Counted from the first letter of the stretch, positions 34,792 through 44,269 are shown. The stretch is DNA of 64,000 nucleotides from Alphaproteobacteria bacterium (GCA_030431375.1 JAUIIY010000005.1:17356-81355), one strand, 5' to 3'. The notes: generated by a model not told the origin, from the sequence alone. Numbers and translations: made by a program.

Positions 34792-36519
34792 ATGCCTAAA
34801 AAAGAATTTTCGAGGAAAATTAAAAAAGCCACTGAGCAAGAAGGCGAGGAGATTTTTCAAACAGGTCCTCAAACTGGAACCAGAAGCACTGACGCTTTTC
34901 ATATATTTGAAGCAGCTGACCAAAGTCTTTCTAGTATGGTTTTGGGGGCAGGAGAAATAAATTGGTCAACAATAGATGTGCCAGCTAATCCCTATCTACC
35001 CCAAGCACATGTGGCAACGGCTAACCTTGCTGCCGATGGAATAGTTAGTATACTTTGCATGACCCATGCAATAAAAAGAGCTTATCTTAATTATATTTAT
35101 ATTAGGGATGCAAAGGATTATATTCTTCACAATGAAATTGAAGAATTATCTTACTTAGAAATTCAAAAAGCACAACAATATTACAAATTGCCAACTACAG
35201 AAGCAGCTATAAAAAAAGTAGTACGCAACAATATGGTTGGTGGCATTATACAAAACACTCTTGCTCCAGGAATAGCGGGCACTGCATTATTTACAGGTAT
35301 TTGCGTGTCATTATCGGTTTTTTTCCCGCCATTGGCTCCCCTTATGTTTGTAATCGGGCTAGCTTTTATTGGAACAGGCTTATCCGCTACAATTGCAGCA
35401 ACAATCACCAACAGACATTTCATGTTAAAAAAGCTTAAAAAACTTTTTAGCGAAGATAGACAAGTTGGCGTAAAAATAAGAGAAAAAGCTAAAGAAATCG
35501 AAGCACTTCCAGAGGAAAAAAAATTCGGCAAATTTAGAAGAAATAAATCTTTTGCATCAAAAATATCAGATAGAATGCTTGATTTCCTTGCTACTGTTAA
35601 AGCTTTTTCTGTTTTGAACTATCTTTCATTAGTAGTAAAAAATATTACCGCGACTGTACAACATATAGTAATGATTGTAATGGCTGCGGCCTTAGCTGCT
35701 AAAAACTACTATGAGAGAAAGGAAAAGTTCCACAGATTTTCTATCATTTTGGCAGAAAAATTTATTCCTAAAATCAATGTAAGAAAATATTTATTCTTCG
35801 GGAAAACCCCCTTTGAACAATTCATCACCGACAATGTTAAATTAGAAAAAAATCAGAGCTACAGCTCCTTCATAGACTATCTGAAATATGAAAAGCCAGA
35901 TCTTTACCGAGATGCTCAAGAATTGTGTGTATGCGAAGAAATAAAAAAGCAATATCACAAATTTTGTGGAGTAAAGGCGCTAAATCCTAACGAGGAAGAC
36001 AGCTACAAGGAATTTGTCAGCGAAAATGTTGCAAATAACATTAAACGCGACGTAAGGATATCAGGATATAGTGCAACTTTTTCTATCACAGTTGGTTTAC
36101 TCTCTCTATCATTTGCCTTTCCTCCTATCCTTATAGCAGGCGGAATATTTGCTGCTGCAACGGCTATCGCAGGAGTTATTACAACAGAAACAGTAACTAA
36201 GAATGAGAAAAAACGCTTCAAAGAAAAACTAACATGGTTAGTTGAAGCTAGTGAAAAAGAAGAATTACCTATGCCCAAAAACCATACCGAAAAATATGAT
36301 GCCCAGGCTATTTCATTCTTAAAACTTCTAAAAAACACGGTTGCTGAGGGAACATCTCTAACAAGCTCGCTAAAGGAAAAAGATTCAAAGTTTTCTTCAA
36401 CCACTCCTCATCTGACGCGTGAACAAATCCATGCTCAGAATAAACAGAGACGCGCTTCTCATGGGTGGAGAGACAGACTAGCTTCTAGCTCAATTTCACC
36501 TTCAAGAAATAGACACTAA
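34792..36519 (+). CDS. 575-aa membrane protein with an internal duplication, inserted in the GTA-like module
   Basis: Not recognised. Two hydrophobic units have the same design: about 145-215 (VRNNMVGGIIQNTLAPGI, then SLSVFFPPLAPLMFVIGLAF and a basic KLKKLF end) and about 405-475 (VANNIKRDVRISGYSATF, then GLLSLSFAFPPILIAGGIFA and a basic KRFKEKL end). Another hydrophobic helix lies near 290-310. The rest is charged and helical, with a Ser/Arg-rich tail. It has its own promoter and runs against the flanking genes, its last 18 bases overlapping the 3' end of the DUF2460 gene. It therefore arrived after the tail cluster formed. Style resembles host-membrane effectors; this is inference. Confidence 0.85.
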   Translation: MPKKEFSRKIKKATEQEGEEIFQTGPQTGTRSTDAFHIFEAADQSLSSMVLGAGEINWSTIDVPANPYLPQAHVATANLAADGIVSILCMTHAIKRAYLNYIYIRDAKDYILHNEIEELSYLEIQKAQQYYKLPTTEAAIKKVVRNNMVGGIIQNTLAPGIAGTALFTGICVSLSVFFPPLAPLMFVIGLAFIGTGLSATIAATITNRHFMLKKLKKLFSEDRQVGVKIREKAKEIEALPEEKKFGKFRRNKSFASKISDRMLDFLATVKAFSVLNYLSLVVKNITATVQHIVMIVMAAALAAKNYYERKEKFHRFSIILAEKFIPKINVRKYLFFGKTPFEQFITDNVKLEKNQSYSSFIDYLKYEKPDLYRDAQELCVCEEIKKQYHKFCGVKALNPNEEDSYKEFVSENVANNIKRDVRISGYSATFSITVGLLSLSFAFPPILIAGGIFAAATAIAGVITTETVTKNEKKRFKEKLTWLVEASEKEELPMPKNHTEKYDAQAISFLKLLKNTVAEGTSLTSSLKEKDSKFSSTTPHLTREQIHAQNKQRRASHGWRDRLASSSISPSRNRH

Positions 36520-37074
36520 TTTAATTTCTTCTACTCTATATAGGTCTTTTTGTTCACAAATTATTGGCAAATAATCAACAGCAAATCTTACCGCTATGTC
36601 ATATGTACAACTTGCCGTAATTGGCTTACCTTCTCTCGGCGCTTTCTCAAATTCCACCACTCCTCTTTTAAGCTCATAATTATGAGAAATATTATGGTTA
36701 ACTTGAATTTTCAAACTCGACTTAAAAGGACAAAAGATAATTTGTTTTTCATTTGATATTAATTGAAATTTCTTATTCTTACCATCACCTACACCAATTG
36801 GTTTATTAGTAATTTGATTATCAAAAATATCATGAAATCTAAAGCTATACAGCCTGCCCTGCATTAATTGAAAAAACTCTTTCAATTTTTTAATTTCAGC
36901 GAAATTATACAAACTATCATATAATATATATTCTTTTGATAGGTTAAGATTAGAATGCTGATTTCTATATTCCCTACCGCTTTTAGTACTTATAATCTCT
37001 GTTTTATATTGATATCCATATTTTATTCCATAAGGAATATAAGATGGAAATCTCATATCGTAATGATTCTCCAT
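36502..37074 (-). CDS. GTA tail protein, DUF2460 family (g12-like)
   Basis: A 190-residue DUF2460 protein: FPSYIPYGIKYGYQYKTEII near the N-terminus, NLSKEYILYDSLYNFAEIKK, then GRLYSFRFHDIFDNQ and closing AVDYLPIICEQKDLYRVEEI. In the GTA order it directly precedes the DUF2163 gene; here the plus-strand 575-aa gene separates them. AGGAG precedes the ATG. It lies 21 bases after the 468-aa gene, suggesting the same transcript as that unrelated operon. Confidence 0.9.
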   Translation of the reverse strand: MENHYDMRFPSYIPYGIKYGYQYKTEIISTKSGREYRNQHSNLNLSKEYILYDSLYNFAEIKKLKEFFQLMQGRLYSFRFHDIFDNQITNKPIGVGDGKNKKFQLISNEKQIIFCPFKSSLKIQVNHNISHNYELKRGVVEFEKAPREGKPITASCTYDIAVRFAVDYLPIICEQKDLYRVEEIKLVSIS

Positions 37075-37095
37075 TATGTCTCCTAAAAATAATTA

Positions 37096-38502
37096 TTATC
37101 TTGTTTTTCCCTTTTGAGTACCTGCAGGTGCTGGGGCGGGTGTTACGTCAGGTGTAACAGAAGTTACTCCAGCTGCTTGCATTCCGGTCCGAGAAAATAC
37201 ACCGGTAGGTGCTCTAAAAGAATCACCTGCAGCTCTCATACCAGAAGCAGATCCTCTAGATCCACGAGTTGCAGCTTGCATTTCACTTGCAGATGCGCCC
37301 CTTCCTGCCGCACCCCTCATCTCAGAAGTAGATCCTCTATATCCACGAGTTGCAGCTTGCATTTCACTTGCAGATGCGCCCCTTCCTGCCGCACCCCTCA
37401 TCTCAGAAGTAGAGGTTATAGAGCTTTCCGCAGCGCTCATTTCAGACGTTGGTTTCTCTAATTGACCAAGCATATCTGCCATGTTTGCGATCCTACTTTC
37501 ACCTCTTTCACCATTTACAATCATTGCTGGCTTTCCACCTCGAATAACCACCACATCGAAATTTCCATGAAGCAAATTACCTTTGGCATCACGCATTGGC
37601 AGCTTTCTACCATCTTTATCGACTCGTGGTATCTTAATTGTACAATTTAATGATTCTGGAGGAACGCAGATATTTCTTATCAGAATCTTGTTATTTTCAA
37701 CAGAATTTTCTAATACCACACCCTTCCTGGCGGCTCCTCTAACCGTTGGATCAAATCCCCTCATAACAGCATCTTCAGTCGGGTTACGATGAAAAATACT
37801 TACATCTTTGGCATTAAGGCCGAAAAACTCACATTCAACTTGTCCAAATGATGGAATATAGGTTCCATCAACTTGCTTATGCCCATCTAACCTGGATTTT
37901 TTATCAATCCAATCAATTAAATCCATCCTTAAATTTTTATCTGTAGTTAATGCGTCAAACAAACCAGCTTTTTCTTCTTCAAACTCTTCATCTGTTAAAT
38001 TTTTTCTGCCATCAGACCTGACCTTTTTAAATAAAACAGGATTTTGTCTAAAGAAAAAATCTTGTAAAAAATCTCTATCCAATTTCGACCAAAGCAAATC
38101 ATGATCAACTCCAACTCTAACATCAGTTTTACTATTATCATAATGTTGTTCTGCTGCCTTTTTCTCGAGAAACCTTTGTCTTGCGTATTTTCTTGAATTA
38201 GTAACAGGCTCCAGAGCAGTCACAGCTAATCTAGTCGCTGGAGATAAAATATTTGCTGCTGTTGACAAAGCTTTTCTAGCATCCTTGAGCCCTCGTGATT
38301 CAGGCTTTAAGCCCATATCTTTGTCTATTTGATTCTCCAAAGCATATCTTGTTCTTCTCGGTAAACTACTAAGTCTAGACGAGCCAGCTCCATAAGTTTT
38401 TCCTTCAGGAGTAGTAAATATATATGGATGCCTTACTTCACTTTCCTCGCCATCGTTTAGCTTTGCAGCTTTTCCTTTGGGTGTAAATTTTTTAGATCCC
38501 AT
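37096..38502 (-). CDS. 468-aa hypothetical protein with Met/Ala/Gly repeat tail
   Basis: Not recognised. Residues 1-345 look folded, with charged helices and a strand-rich part (about 215-330, SFGQVECEFFGLNAKDVSIF, VIRGGKPAMIVNGERGES). The C-terminal 110 residues are made of STSEMRGAAGRGASASEMQA-type units; one 81-base unit is present twice with one base changed, and further diverged copies flank it. It ends Pro/Ala-rich with a basic KGKTR. It is the last gene of an overlapping three-gene operon (876, 510, 468 aa) and the next gene is the GTA g12 homologue. Whether it is a tail protein or an effector cannot be told. Confidence 0.75.
   Translation of the reverse strand: MGSKKFTPKGKAAKLNDGEESEVRHPYIFTTPEGKTYGAGSSRLSSLPRRTRYALENQIDKDMGLKPESRGLKDARKALSTAANILSPATRLAVTALEPVTNSRKYARQRFLEKKAAEQHYDNSKTDVRVGVDHDLLWSKLDRDFLQDFFFRQNPVLFKKVRSDGRKNLTDEEFEEEKAGLFDALTTDKNLRMDLIDWIDKKSRLDGHKQVDGTYIPSFGQVECEFFGLNAKDVSIFHRNPTEDAVMRGFDPTVRGAARKGVVLENSVENNKILIRNICVPPESLNCTIKIPRVDKDGRKLPMRDAKGNLLHGNFDVVVIRGGKPAMIVNGERGESRIANMADMLGQLEKPTSEMSAAESSITSTSEMRGAAGRGASASEMQAATRGYRGSTSEMRGAAGRGASASEMQAATRGSRGSASGMRAAGDSFRAPTGVFSRTGMQAAGVTSVTPDVTPAPAPAGTQKGKTR
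37250..37411. repeat. 81-bp tandem direct repeat within the 468-aa gene
   Basis: Copies 37250-37330 and 37331-37411 differ at one base (ctagat against ctatat). They encode the 27-residue unit of the C-terminal tail and are a likely site of length variation by slippage. Confidence 0.9.
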
Positions 38503-38512
38503 CTAATTACCC

Positions 38513-40045
38513 TTATTGATTTTGCTTCGTAATAATTTTTGCAACTTCCTCAACCAAATACTCAATCTGCTCTTTTCTCTCAGGTGTTGCCTGAGATAGC
38601 TTATCTGTTATATCATTAGCTGCATGACCAGACTGTAAAGAAGGCACTATTGCTTGTATTATCTCGGCTTGAACTCTAAATTCGGTTTTACAAGCAGATA
38701 TCAATAAATCCATAGTTAATTCATCTACTTCTTCATCAATTTCAACTAATGCTTCTTTGATAGCTGTTTCAAAGTCATCATTACTAGGACCGGTCAATTT
38801 CTCAGGCGTATGAGCATTATTTAGTAAGATTTCTTCGAAATTATCCATTACATTGTCAACAACATCCTGATATTCCTCATCAACTGACTTAGCTTCAGTT
38901 TTTAAGTCATCTGCAGCATAATTGATTTCAGCCTGAATTTTTGCCCTTTCTAATTTACTCGCATATTGAAACTTTTCAGGAGTAATACTCTGTAGAGCAC
39001 TCTCAATAGAATGAACAGCCTCACGATTTACAATCATTTTCTGTGTTTCATCATATACTTTGTCTAGCAAGTCATTTTCTTCATTCTCAGAGATAAATTT
39101 CTGTTGAGGAGAAGCTACACCAGCTTGGCTATCAGTAACAGGCACTTTCATAGCCTTTTTCATATTATCTATCTCAGATGAGACTGCATTTTTTACATCC
39201 TCTTTGACAGATTGCCCATTTATATTAGAAGCAGTTACTTGCTTGGAAGAATCATCTTGCTCCTCTACATCATTATATTCAGCTTCAGCATTACTGTCAT
39301 CAACGTCCAACTCTGGCAAATCATCCTCAGCATCCGCTTCTTCAACCCCTTCTTCTATTTCTTCTTCGCTTTCTTGGTCTGTTTCCTGCTCGTTATTTTT
39401 GAACTGTTCTTGCCTTGGAGTTTTTTCTATTGACTGATCTGGAGACGAGTCAGTCTCATTTTGAGACATATTTTCAGGTGCAACATCAGGCATGTCTTTT
39501 TCTAAAACTGCTTGCTTTAAACCTTGTACATCGACTTTTTCCAAGCTCTCGACCTTTTCAGGTTTTGATACTTCAGGCTCCACTTTCGGAGCTTCCTGCT
39601 TAACCTCACCCTCTACCACAACGGCTTCAGCTGATTTATCAGAAGCTTGTGACACTTGGTCTTTTATAGGATCTTCATTTCTTGGTACAACAACCTTTTT
39701 TTCCTTTTCCACTGATTTTGGCTTAACTGGCTCAATAATTCCATCTTCTGCTAACTGTGCGTAAAATAACGGATATTCTTTGCATAATTGGATAATATGA
39801 TCATGAATATGCTGAGCATGCTTTACTGTATTAGGAGCAAATTTATATATTTCGGATATAAGTTGGAATTGTGCATCATGATACTCTTTTATCTCTTTCT
39901 CTAACTTCTCTTTTAACGTAGAGAGTTTTTTTTCAACTTTATCAGCATCTTTTTTTAGTTCTACAGCTAATGCTTGCTCCTTTTCGGCAAGAACTTTGAT
40001 TTCACTTTTGAGTTTTTTAATTGCCTCTTTAGATGATACAGTCAT
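38513..40045 (-). CDS. 510-aa acidic coiled-coil protein, unknown
   Basis: Not recognised. Residues 1-90 form a coiled coil (KEAIKKLKSEIKVLAEKEQA onward). About 120-270 is very acidic disorder (Glu/Asp/Gln-rich). About 300-510 is helical (TPEKFQYASKLERAKIQAEI, DEEVDELTMDLLISACKTEF). No membrane segment or signal peptide. The start overlaps the stop of the 876-aa gene by four bases (ATGA), and the next gene follows after 10 bases, so the three are one operon. The acidic and coiled composition is shared with the 876-aa neighbour, pointing to partners in one complex. Confidence 0.8.
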   Translation of the reverse strand: MTVSSKEAIKKLKSEIKVLAEKEQALAVELKKDADKVEKKLSTLKEKLEKEIKEYHDAQFQLISEIYKFAPNTVKHAQHIHDHIIQLCKEYPLFYAQLAEDGIIEPVKPKSVEKEKKVVVPRNEDPIKDQVSQASDKSAEAVVVEGEVKQEAPKVEPEVSKPEKVESLEKVDVQGLKQAVLEKDMPDVAPENMSQNETDSSPDQSIEKTPRQEQFKNNEQETDQESEEEIEEGVEEADAEDDLPELDVDDSNAEAEYNDVEEQDDSSKQVTASNINGQSVKEDVKNAVSSEIDNMKKAMKVPVTDSQAGVASPQQKFISENEENDLLDKVYDETQKMIVNREAVHSIESALQSITPEKFQYASKLERAKIQAEINYAADDLKTEAKSVDEEYQDVVDNVMDNFEEILLNNAHTPEKLTGPSNDDFETAIKEALVEIDEEVDELTMDLLISACKTEFRVQAEIIQAIVPSLQSGHAANDITDKLSQATPERKEQIEYLVEEVAKIITKQNQ

Positions 40046-42672
40046 TGATTATTCTCCAAATTTGCAATTTTTTCTTCTAATAATTTTCTTTCTTCTATCA
40101 TCGGTGTAAGCTTAACTTTATTGGCTATCTTAATTAGCTCCAATTCTCTTTCATGCTCAATTATATCACTTTGAGTTTTTTCTAAAGATTTTTTAATATG
40201 TTTGATTTTCTTTTTATGACTTTCTATCTTCTTGAAGAAGTCACCCAAATATTTATCAAATATTTTAACTAAATTAACCGTATCAAGAACAGATTTGGCC
40301 TTCTTATCATCAGCAAGATCAACAGGCTCACCCATCGCTATAGCAAGATCTGCAAGAGACTTGGCGGAAATTTTGCTTACATCAAATTTTTCGATCTGTT
40401 CATCAGTGATAATATCTTCATCGGATAGTTTGAATTCTTCACTACTAAGAGCAGGAAGTTTTTCACTAACTTTTTGCAATTTATCTTTATATTTTTCTAT
40501 AAGCTTATCTTTTTCGGCATCTGAATCAGGACGTAAATTTTTTCTGGATGAAATATGCTCGGGATCATGATCTAGTCTCTCAATCTCCTCAATATCTGCA
40601 TCTAAATAAATTCTGGCTCTTTCAATATCAAGAGTTAATTGAGCACCCGATTCTTCTAGCTCTTCCAGCCTATTTTGCAAACTAATTTTCTTATTTAGAT
40701 CCGCAGCTGTTAAGTCTTTGCCATTCAAAGCTTCCAGCTGTTTTGATATTTTTTGCTCTTCATCGACTATTTGTTGCGACTTTTTATCGGAATCAGTAAG
40801 AATTTTATCCGCTTTGTTTTTGTAATCACCTGCAATATAAGCTAACTCAATGTAATCAGTCATATATGCATCAAAATAAGGCAACAACGCCACAAGCTTC
40901 ACGTTAGTGGTAAGCTTGTTACGCATTCTTATTAAATCCTCGTAATGCATGTGCTGGAACATATCTTCGAGATATTTATTTGCTTCTTTTACGCCGATTT
41001 TATCATAATCAAATGCAAAATTTAGCGTTTTAGAAATAAGATCTTTTTTGTCCTGTGGATATGGCATTTTGTCCACTGCATCGGCGATAGATTTTTCATC
41101 AAATTCTATTTTAGGAACTTCTTCTCGAGCATCTTCAGCTGGCAAAGTTGGTTCAGAGGCTGAACCCGTAGTTTTCACATATTTCTTTTCTTCTAATTCT
41201 TGAATATCTTTCTTTAGACGCTCGATGGTTGAGGTTTGATTATTAATTTGTGCTTGTTGTAAAAGTTTCTGCAAATTATCAATTTTACCTTGAATCTCAG
41301 AATCAACCTGTATTTCTTCTTCCTCAGCTATATCATCTGATTCTACTGATTTCTGAGAATTCACTTCGTTATCGCCTGCGTCTGATTCTTCAGCATTATC
41401 TTCTTCTACATCGTCGCTATCTTCACTATGTGAGGTATCTTCTTCGATTTTTAGCTCTTCTTGTTTTATTTTTCTAACAACCTCGGACTCACTCATTTGT
41501 GATGGCTCTTTTAATTTTGCACTTGGTATAGTTGAAGTCAGATCCTCAAAAGTCTTTTGATATCCGTGAACCTGAGTGCGTATTCTCTGAAGTTGACCTG
41601 CATCAATAACATTTTCCCCTTTAGATGACTGAACTAAAGATATACATTGGTTACCTTTAAATTCCAGCATCGTATATGCGTCGGGATAAATCTTTCCACC
41701 TTTAAATCTACGGTGAAATTTAATTGTAAAATATACTGAAGGGTCAACATCAAAAACAAAAAATTGATGTTTTGGAATTGTTGAGTCCATTTGTCTTTGA
41801 CGAATTATAACTAACCAACCTTTTCCTATTCTAAATACACTCCCATGATCAATTCCTTGACTATTCTCAAGCATTTTTCCATCAATCTTGGTATAATTAT
41901 CGAACATATCTGATGATTCTTTTACAAATTCATCACTATCGGTTACATCAGGCATATCCGCTACAAACAGATTAATGAACTCTCTTATCTGACTAGACTT
42001 GATAGAATCTTGTTTTGACAGGATAATTCGACCCCGATTAATCTCTGAATCCATACGATTTTTAATTGCCCGAGTAACTGCCGTACCCTGACATACCTCA
42101 TAGTCTAAAGTTTCAGAGATCTCACTATGAGAAGCGAAGTTAAACCACCCGCTAGAATTTTTTGGCTTATTATCTTGCGCATTTGCTGCATTTTCCTGAT
42201 ACAGCTTATCTCTTACACCCTGCAATGCTTTGATTTTTTTACTAATTTCTGGATCCAGAGGCTTGTTAGTTCTTATTAATAGGGCTTGATGAGATTTTAA
42301 ATTATTGAGTGTATTATCAACTTCATCCAAAGTCATATTTTTTTCATCAAAGTCAGTGTTTGGATTTTGCTGTTTTTCACCTATATTAGCAGTTTCACTT
42401 GGATGCTGAACGTCCTTCAAAGCCATATATAGCGCATCTTCAAAAATATTAGGTTTTTGTTGTAAATTTTTTTCAACAATATTTGCAACCAGAAGTAATT
42501 TTTCAGAAATATATGCCTCACCTTTTTCTGCCATATTTTCTAGAAATTCTGCTAAAGCCTCATTATGGTCGTTATCACCACCTATTCCTGTAATCGTCTC
42601 AGCTGCTGACTCGAAATCCCCATTATTAATTTGTGATATAACTTGTTTTTTCTGATCTTCTGTTAATGCCAT
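40042..42672 (-). CDS. 876-aa coiled-coil protein, first gene of a three-gene operon
   Basis: Not recognised. Residues 1-180 are helical (helix repeats NNGDFESAAETITGI, YISEKLLLVANIVEKN). About 195-375 form a distinct folded domain with strands (GSVFRIGKGWLVIIRQRQMD, HQFFVFDVDPSVYFTIKFHR, YTMLEFKGNQCISLVQSS). About 395-460 is acidic disorder. The rest is long coiled coil (LQKLLQQAQINNQTSTIERL and KKIKHIKKSLEKTQSDIIEH). No membrane segment. No good ribosome binding site or promoter is visible upstream; the 219-base gap to 42891 holds nothing clear. A structural (tape-measure-like) role upstream of the GTA g12 gene is conceivable from position and helicity, but an effector is as likely. Confidence 0.8.
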   Translation of the reverse strand: MALTEDQKKQVISQINNGDFESAAETITGIGGDNDHNEALAEFLENMAEKGEAYISEKLLLVANIVEKNLQQKPNIFEDALYMALKDVQHPSETANIGEKQQNPNTDFDEKNMTLDEVDNTLNNLKSHQALLIRTNKPLDPEISKKIKALQGVRDKLYQENAANAQDNKPKNSSGWFNFASHSEISETLDYEVCQGTAVTRAIKNRMDSEINRGRIILSKQDSIKSSQIREFINLFVADMPDVTDSDEFVKESSDMFDNYTKIDGKMLENSQGIDHGSVFRIGKGWLVIIRQRQMDSTIPKHQFFVFDVDPSVYFTIKFHRRFKGGKIYPDAYTMLEFKGNQCISLVQSSKGENVIDAGQLQRIRTQVHGYQKTFEDLTSTIPSAKLKEPSQMSESEVVRKIKQEELKIEEDTSHSEDSDDVEEDNAEESDAGDNEVNSQKSVESDDIAEEEEIQVDSEIQGKIDNLQKLLQQAQINNQTSTIERLKKDIQELEEKKYVKTTGSASEPTLPAEDAREEVPKIEFDEKSIADAVDKMPYPQDKKDLISKTLNFAFDYDKIGVKEANKYLEDMFQHMHYEDLIRMRNKLTTNVKLVALLPYFDAYMTDYIELAYIAGDYKNKADKILTDSDKKSQQIVDEEQKISKQLEALNGKDLTAADLNKKISLQNRLEELEESGAQLTLDIERARIYLDADIEEIERLDHDPEHISSRKNLRPDSDAEKDKLIEKYKDKLQKVSEKLPALSSEEFKLSDEDIITDEQIEKFDVSKISAKSLADLAIAMGEPVDLADDKKAKSVLDTVNLVKIFDKYLGDFFKKIESHKKKIKHIKKSLEKTQSDIIEHERELELIKIANKVKLTPMIEERKLLEEKIANLENNQ

Positions 42673-42891
42673 TTTCTGATATATAATTTCCTACCCAGAT
42701 GATAGCTGACTATGGTTAATAAATTATTAAGCAAACAGCAAAATTCATCTATAGTTCTATATAATTTACTATAACCAAAATTGAATATATGTCATTACCA
42801 GATATATCACTTTTGAAATCACTTTCACGATGTCATTGAATTAAGCTGATAAGAAAGGAAGAATAGGAAGTGACAGCACAGAGGCGAAAAT

Positions 42892-43317
42892 TTACTCAAT
42901 CCAATTACTTTCCACTATCCCTCTCAATGCATCATACAAAATAGTATCAGCAGATCCTCCAGCGTGAGAAGTGCTATTTACACTATAACTACTCCCCGGA
43001 CTATGCACCTCATCTTCATCTTCTGTATCTTCATCAACTCCAGTATCAGCGGCACCTTCACCCAATTCTTCCGCATCTAAATCAGCCTCTGGTCTATTGA
43101 CAAATTCAAATTGCGAATCATCACCAAAACCTGCCTCTAAATGATTATGAATAAGACCTATAATTTGTTCACGTGCCTCTGCTGTTAAAGCTGAATTATT
43201 AAAATTTATTATAACTTTTCCATTATCACCAGGATAAACCGATGAACTTGGACATCCATTATCATTAAGTAACATCAACAACTCAACCGTTGCCACAGGG
43301 TCTAAACTAAATGGCAT
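42892..43317 (-). CDS. Small acidic protein with the recurring mini-domain
   Basis: A 141-residue protein. Residues 1-75 follow the mini-domain pattern: helix (ATVELLMLLNDNGCP), SVYPGDNGKVIINFNNS, helix (AEAREQIIGLIHNHLEAGF), then QFEFVN. The rest is acidic and Ser-rich disorder (ELGEGAADTGVDEDTEDEDE) with a short C-terminal helix. No strong ribosome binding site. It is the last of three small minus-strand genes with similar build. Unknown function. Confidence 0.65.
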   Translation of the reverse strand: MPFSLDPVATVELLMLLNDNGCPSSSVYPGDNGKVIINFNNSALTAEAREQIIGLIHNHLEAGFGDDSQFEFVNRPEADLDAEELGEGAADTGVDEDTEDEDEVHSPGSSYSVNSTSHAGGSADTILYDALRGIVESNWIE

Positions 43318-43378
43318 CTTAAAACTTTATAAATTGAACAGGAACTTTATATAAAATAATTTGCGTTATACAAGCTTT

Positions 43379-43648
43379 TTATTGACATTCACAATCAGGG
43401 CTTACTCCAATGGGCTCATTTTGCGCATTATCAGTGATGGTTAAAGAATTATCGAATGATTTCACATTATCAAAAAAACTTTTTTCTACTAAAATTATTT
43501 GATGATCTGGATATGCGGCCATCTTCTCTTTTACAACTTCATGTCCACATGTCCATAAAAAGATAATATTCGAACTACTATCATGAAAAAACTTATAGTT
43601 ATCTTTAAAAAAATCTTTTACAAAATCATCTAAATCTTCTGGTAACAT
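43379..43648 (-). CDS. Small hypothetical protein, probable mini-domain member
   Basis: An 89-residue protein. The pattern helix (LDDFVKDFFKDNYKF), SSSNIIFLWTCGHEVVKEKM, then DHQIILVEKSFFDNV resembles the mini-domain of the neighbours with no disordered tail. The end is CECQ, not a good CaaX box. AAGGA precedes the ATG. Spacing of about 60-70 bases on both sides suggests a shared transcript with its neighbours. Confidence 0.6.
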   Translation of the reverse strand: MLPEDLDDFVKDFFKDNYKFFHDSSSNIIFLWTCGHEVVKEKMAAYPDHQIILVEKSFFDNVKSFDNSLTITDNAQNEPIGVSPDCECQ

Positions 43649-43719
43649 AAAATTATTTTCCTTTCATATATTAAATTATAACAACAACATCTTTTGCGTA
43701 GCGGCTGTGACGGAGTATA

Positions 43720-44229
43720 TTAGCGAGAATCAATGATGTCATCACTTAAATCCCCTATGCTTAAGTTGTCATTACCCTCGTCATCCACATGTGGGATTGA
43801 ACCTGATTCAGTTACAGTTGGTAATATAAATTCCACAGACACCTTTACGAAACAATCTAGCAATGCTTTAGCTCGACGTAAAGCAGCGCTGTTTGCAGCA
43901 TAAATAACCAAACCATCACCTGAACTAAAAGCTCGAACAATTTTGCTATCATTCAATATTTCACATATAGGCTCAGTATCAACCCTTGGCGCATCCCGTG
44001 TAGGTGCAAAATTTGTCGCTACTTGCTGAAAATTATCCCTTGTTGCAGAAGGAGTATAAGACCATGCATCCCTTCCATAATCTTCGTCATCAGACCAAAG
44101 CTTAGAGCTCTCTGGATCAGGAGTCTCAGCTCTACCCCCAGAATTTACCGAGTCAGCATCGGCAACTGCATCATTAGTATTATGTCGAGGGATAGCTTTT
44201 ACAGGAGCACCACTTGGTTTATATCTCAT
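43720..44229 (-). CDS. Small acidic protein with C-terminal mini-domain
   Basis: A 169-residue protein. Residues 1-90 are acidic, Ser/Asp-rich disorder. About 92-140 hold the mini-domain pattern in reverse order to its relatives, at the C-terminal side: ICEILNDSKIVRAFSSGDGL, VIYAANSAALRRAKALLDCF, VKVSVEFILP. A short acidic tail follows (DDEGNDNLSIGDLSDDIIDS). A candidate promoter lies at 44241-44269, just past the terminator of the 832-aa gene. Unknown function. Confidence 0.65.
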   Translation of the reverse strand: MRYKPSGAPVKAIPRHNTNDAVADADSVNSGGRAETPDPESSKLWSDDEDYGRDAWSYTPSATRDNFQQVATNFAPTRDAPRVDTEPICEILNDSKIVRAFSSGDGLVIYAANSAALRRAKALLDCFVKVSVEFILPTVTESGSIPHVDDEGNDNLSIGDLSDDIIDSR

Positions 44230-44240
44230 ATTTTACTCGA

Positions 44241-44269
44241 TATATAATCAAGCAATTATTCTACAACAA
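44241..44269 (-). promoter_or_regulatory. Candidate promoter for the three small acidic-protein genes
   Basis: Minus strand TTGTTG, 17-base spacer, TATATA. It starts downstream of the terminator at 44318-44348, consistent with a new transcription unit. Confidence 0.45.

Noticed and set aside
42673..42891. Promoter before the 876-aa gene
   Set aside because: Several TATATA-like strings exist but none has a -35 at proper spacing.
43379..43390. CECQ as a CaaX box
   Set aside because: The a1 residue is acidic and a2 is Cys; this is a poor prenylation site.
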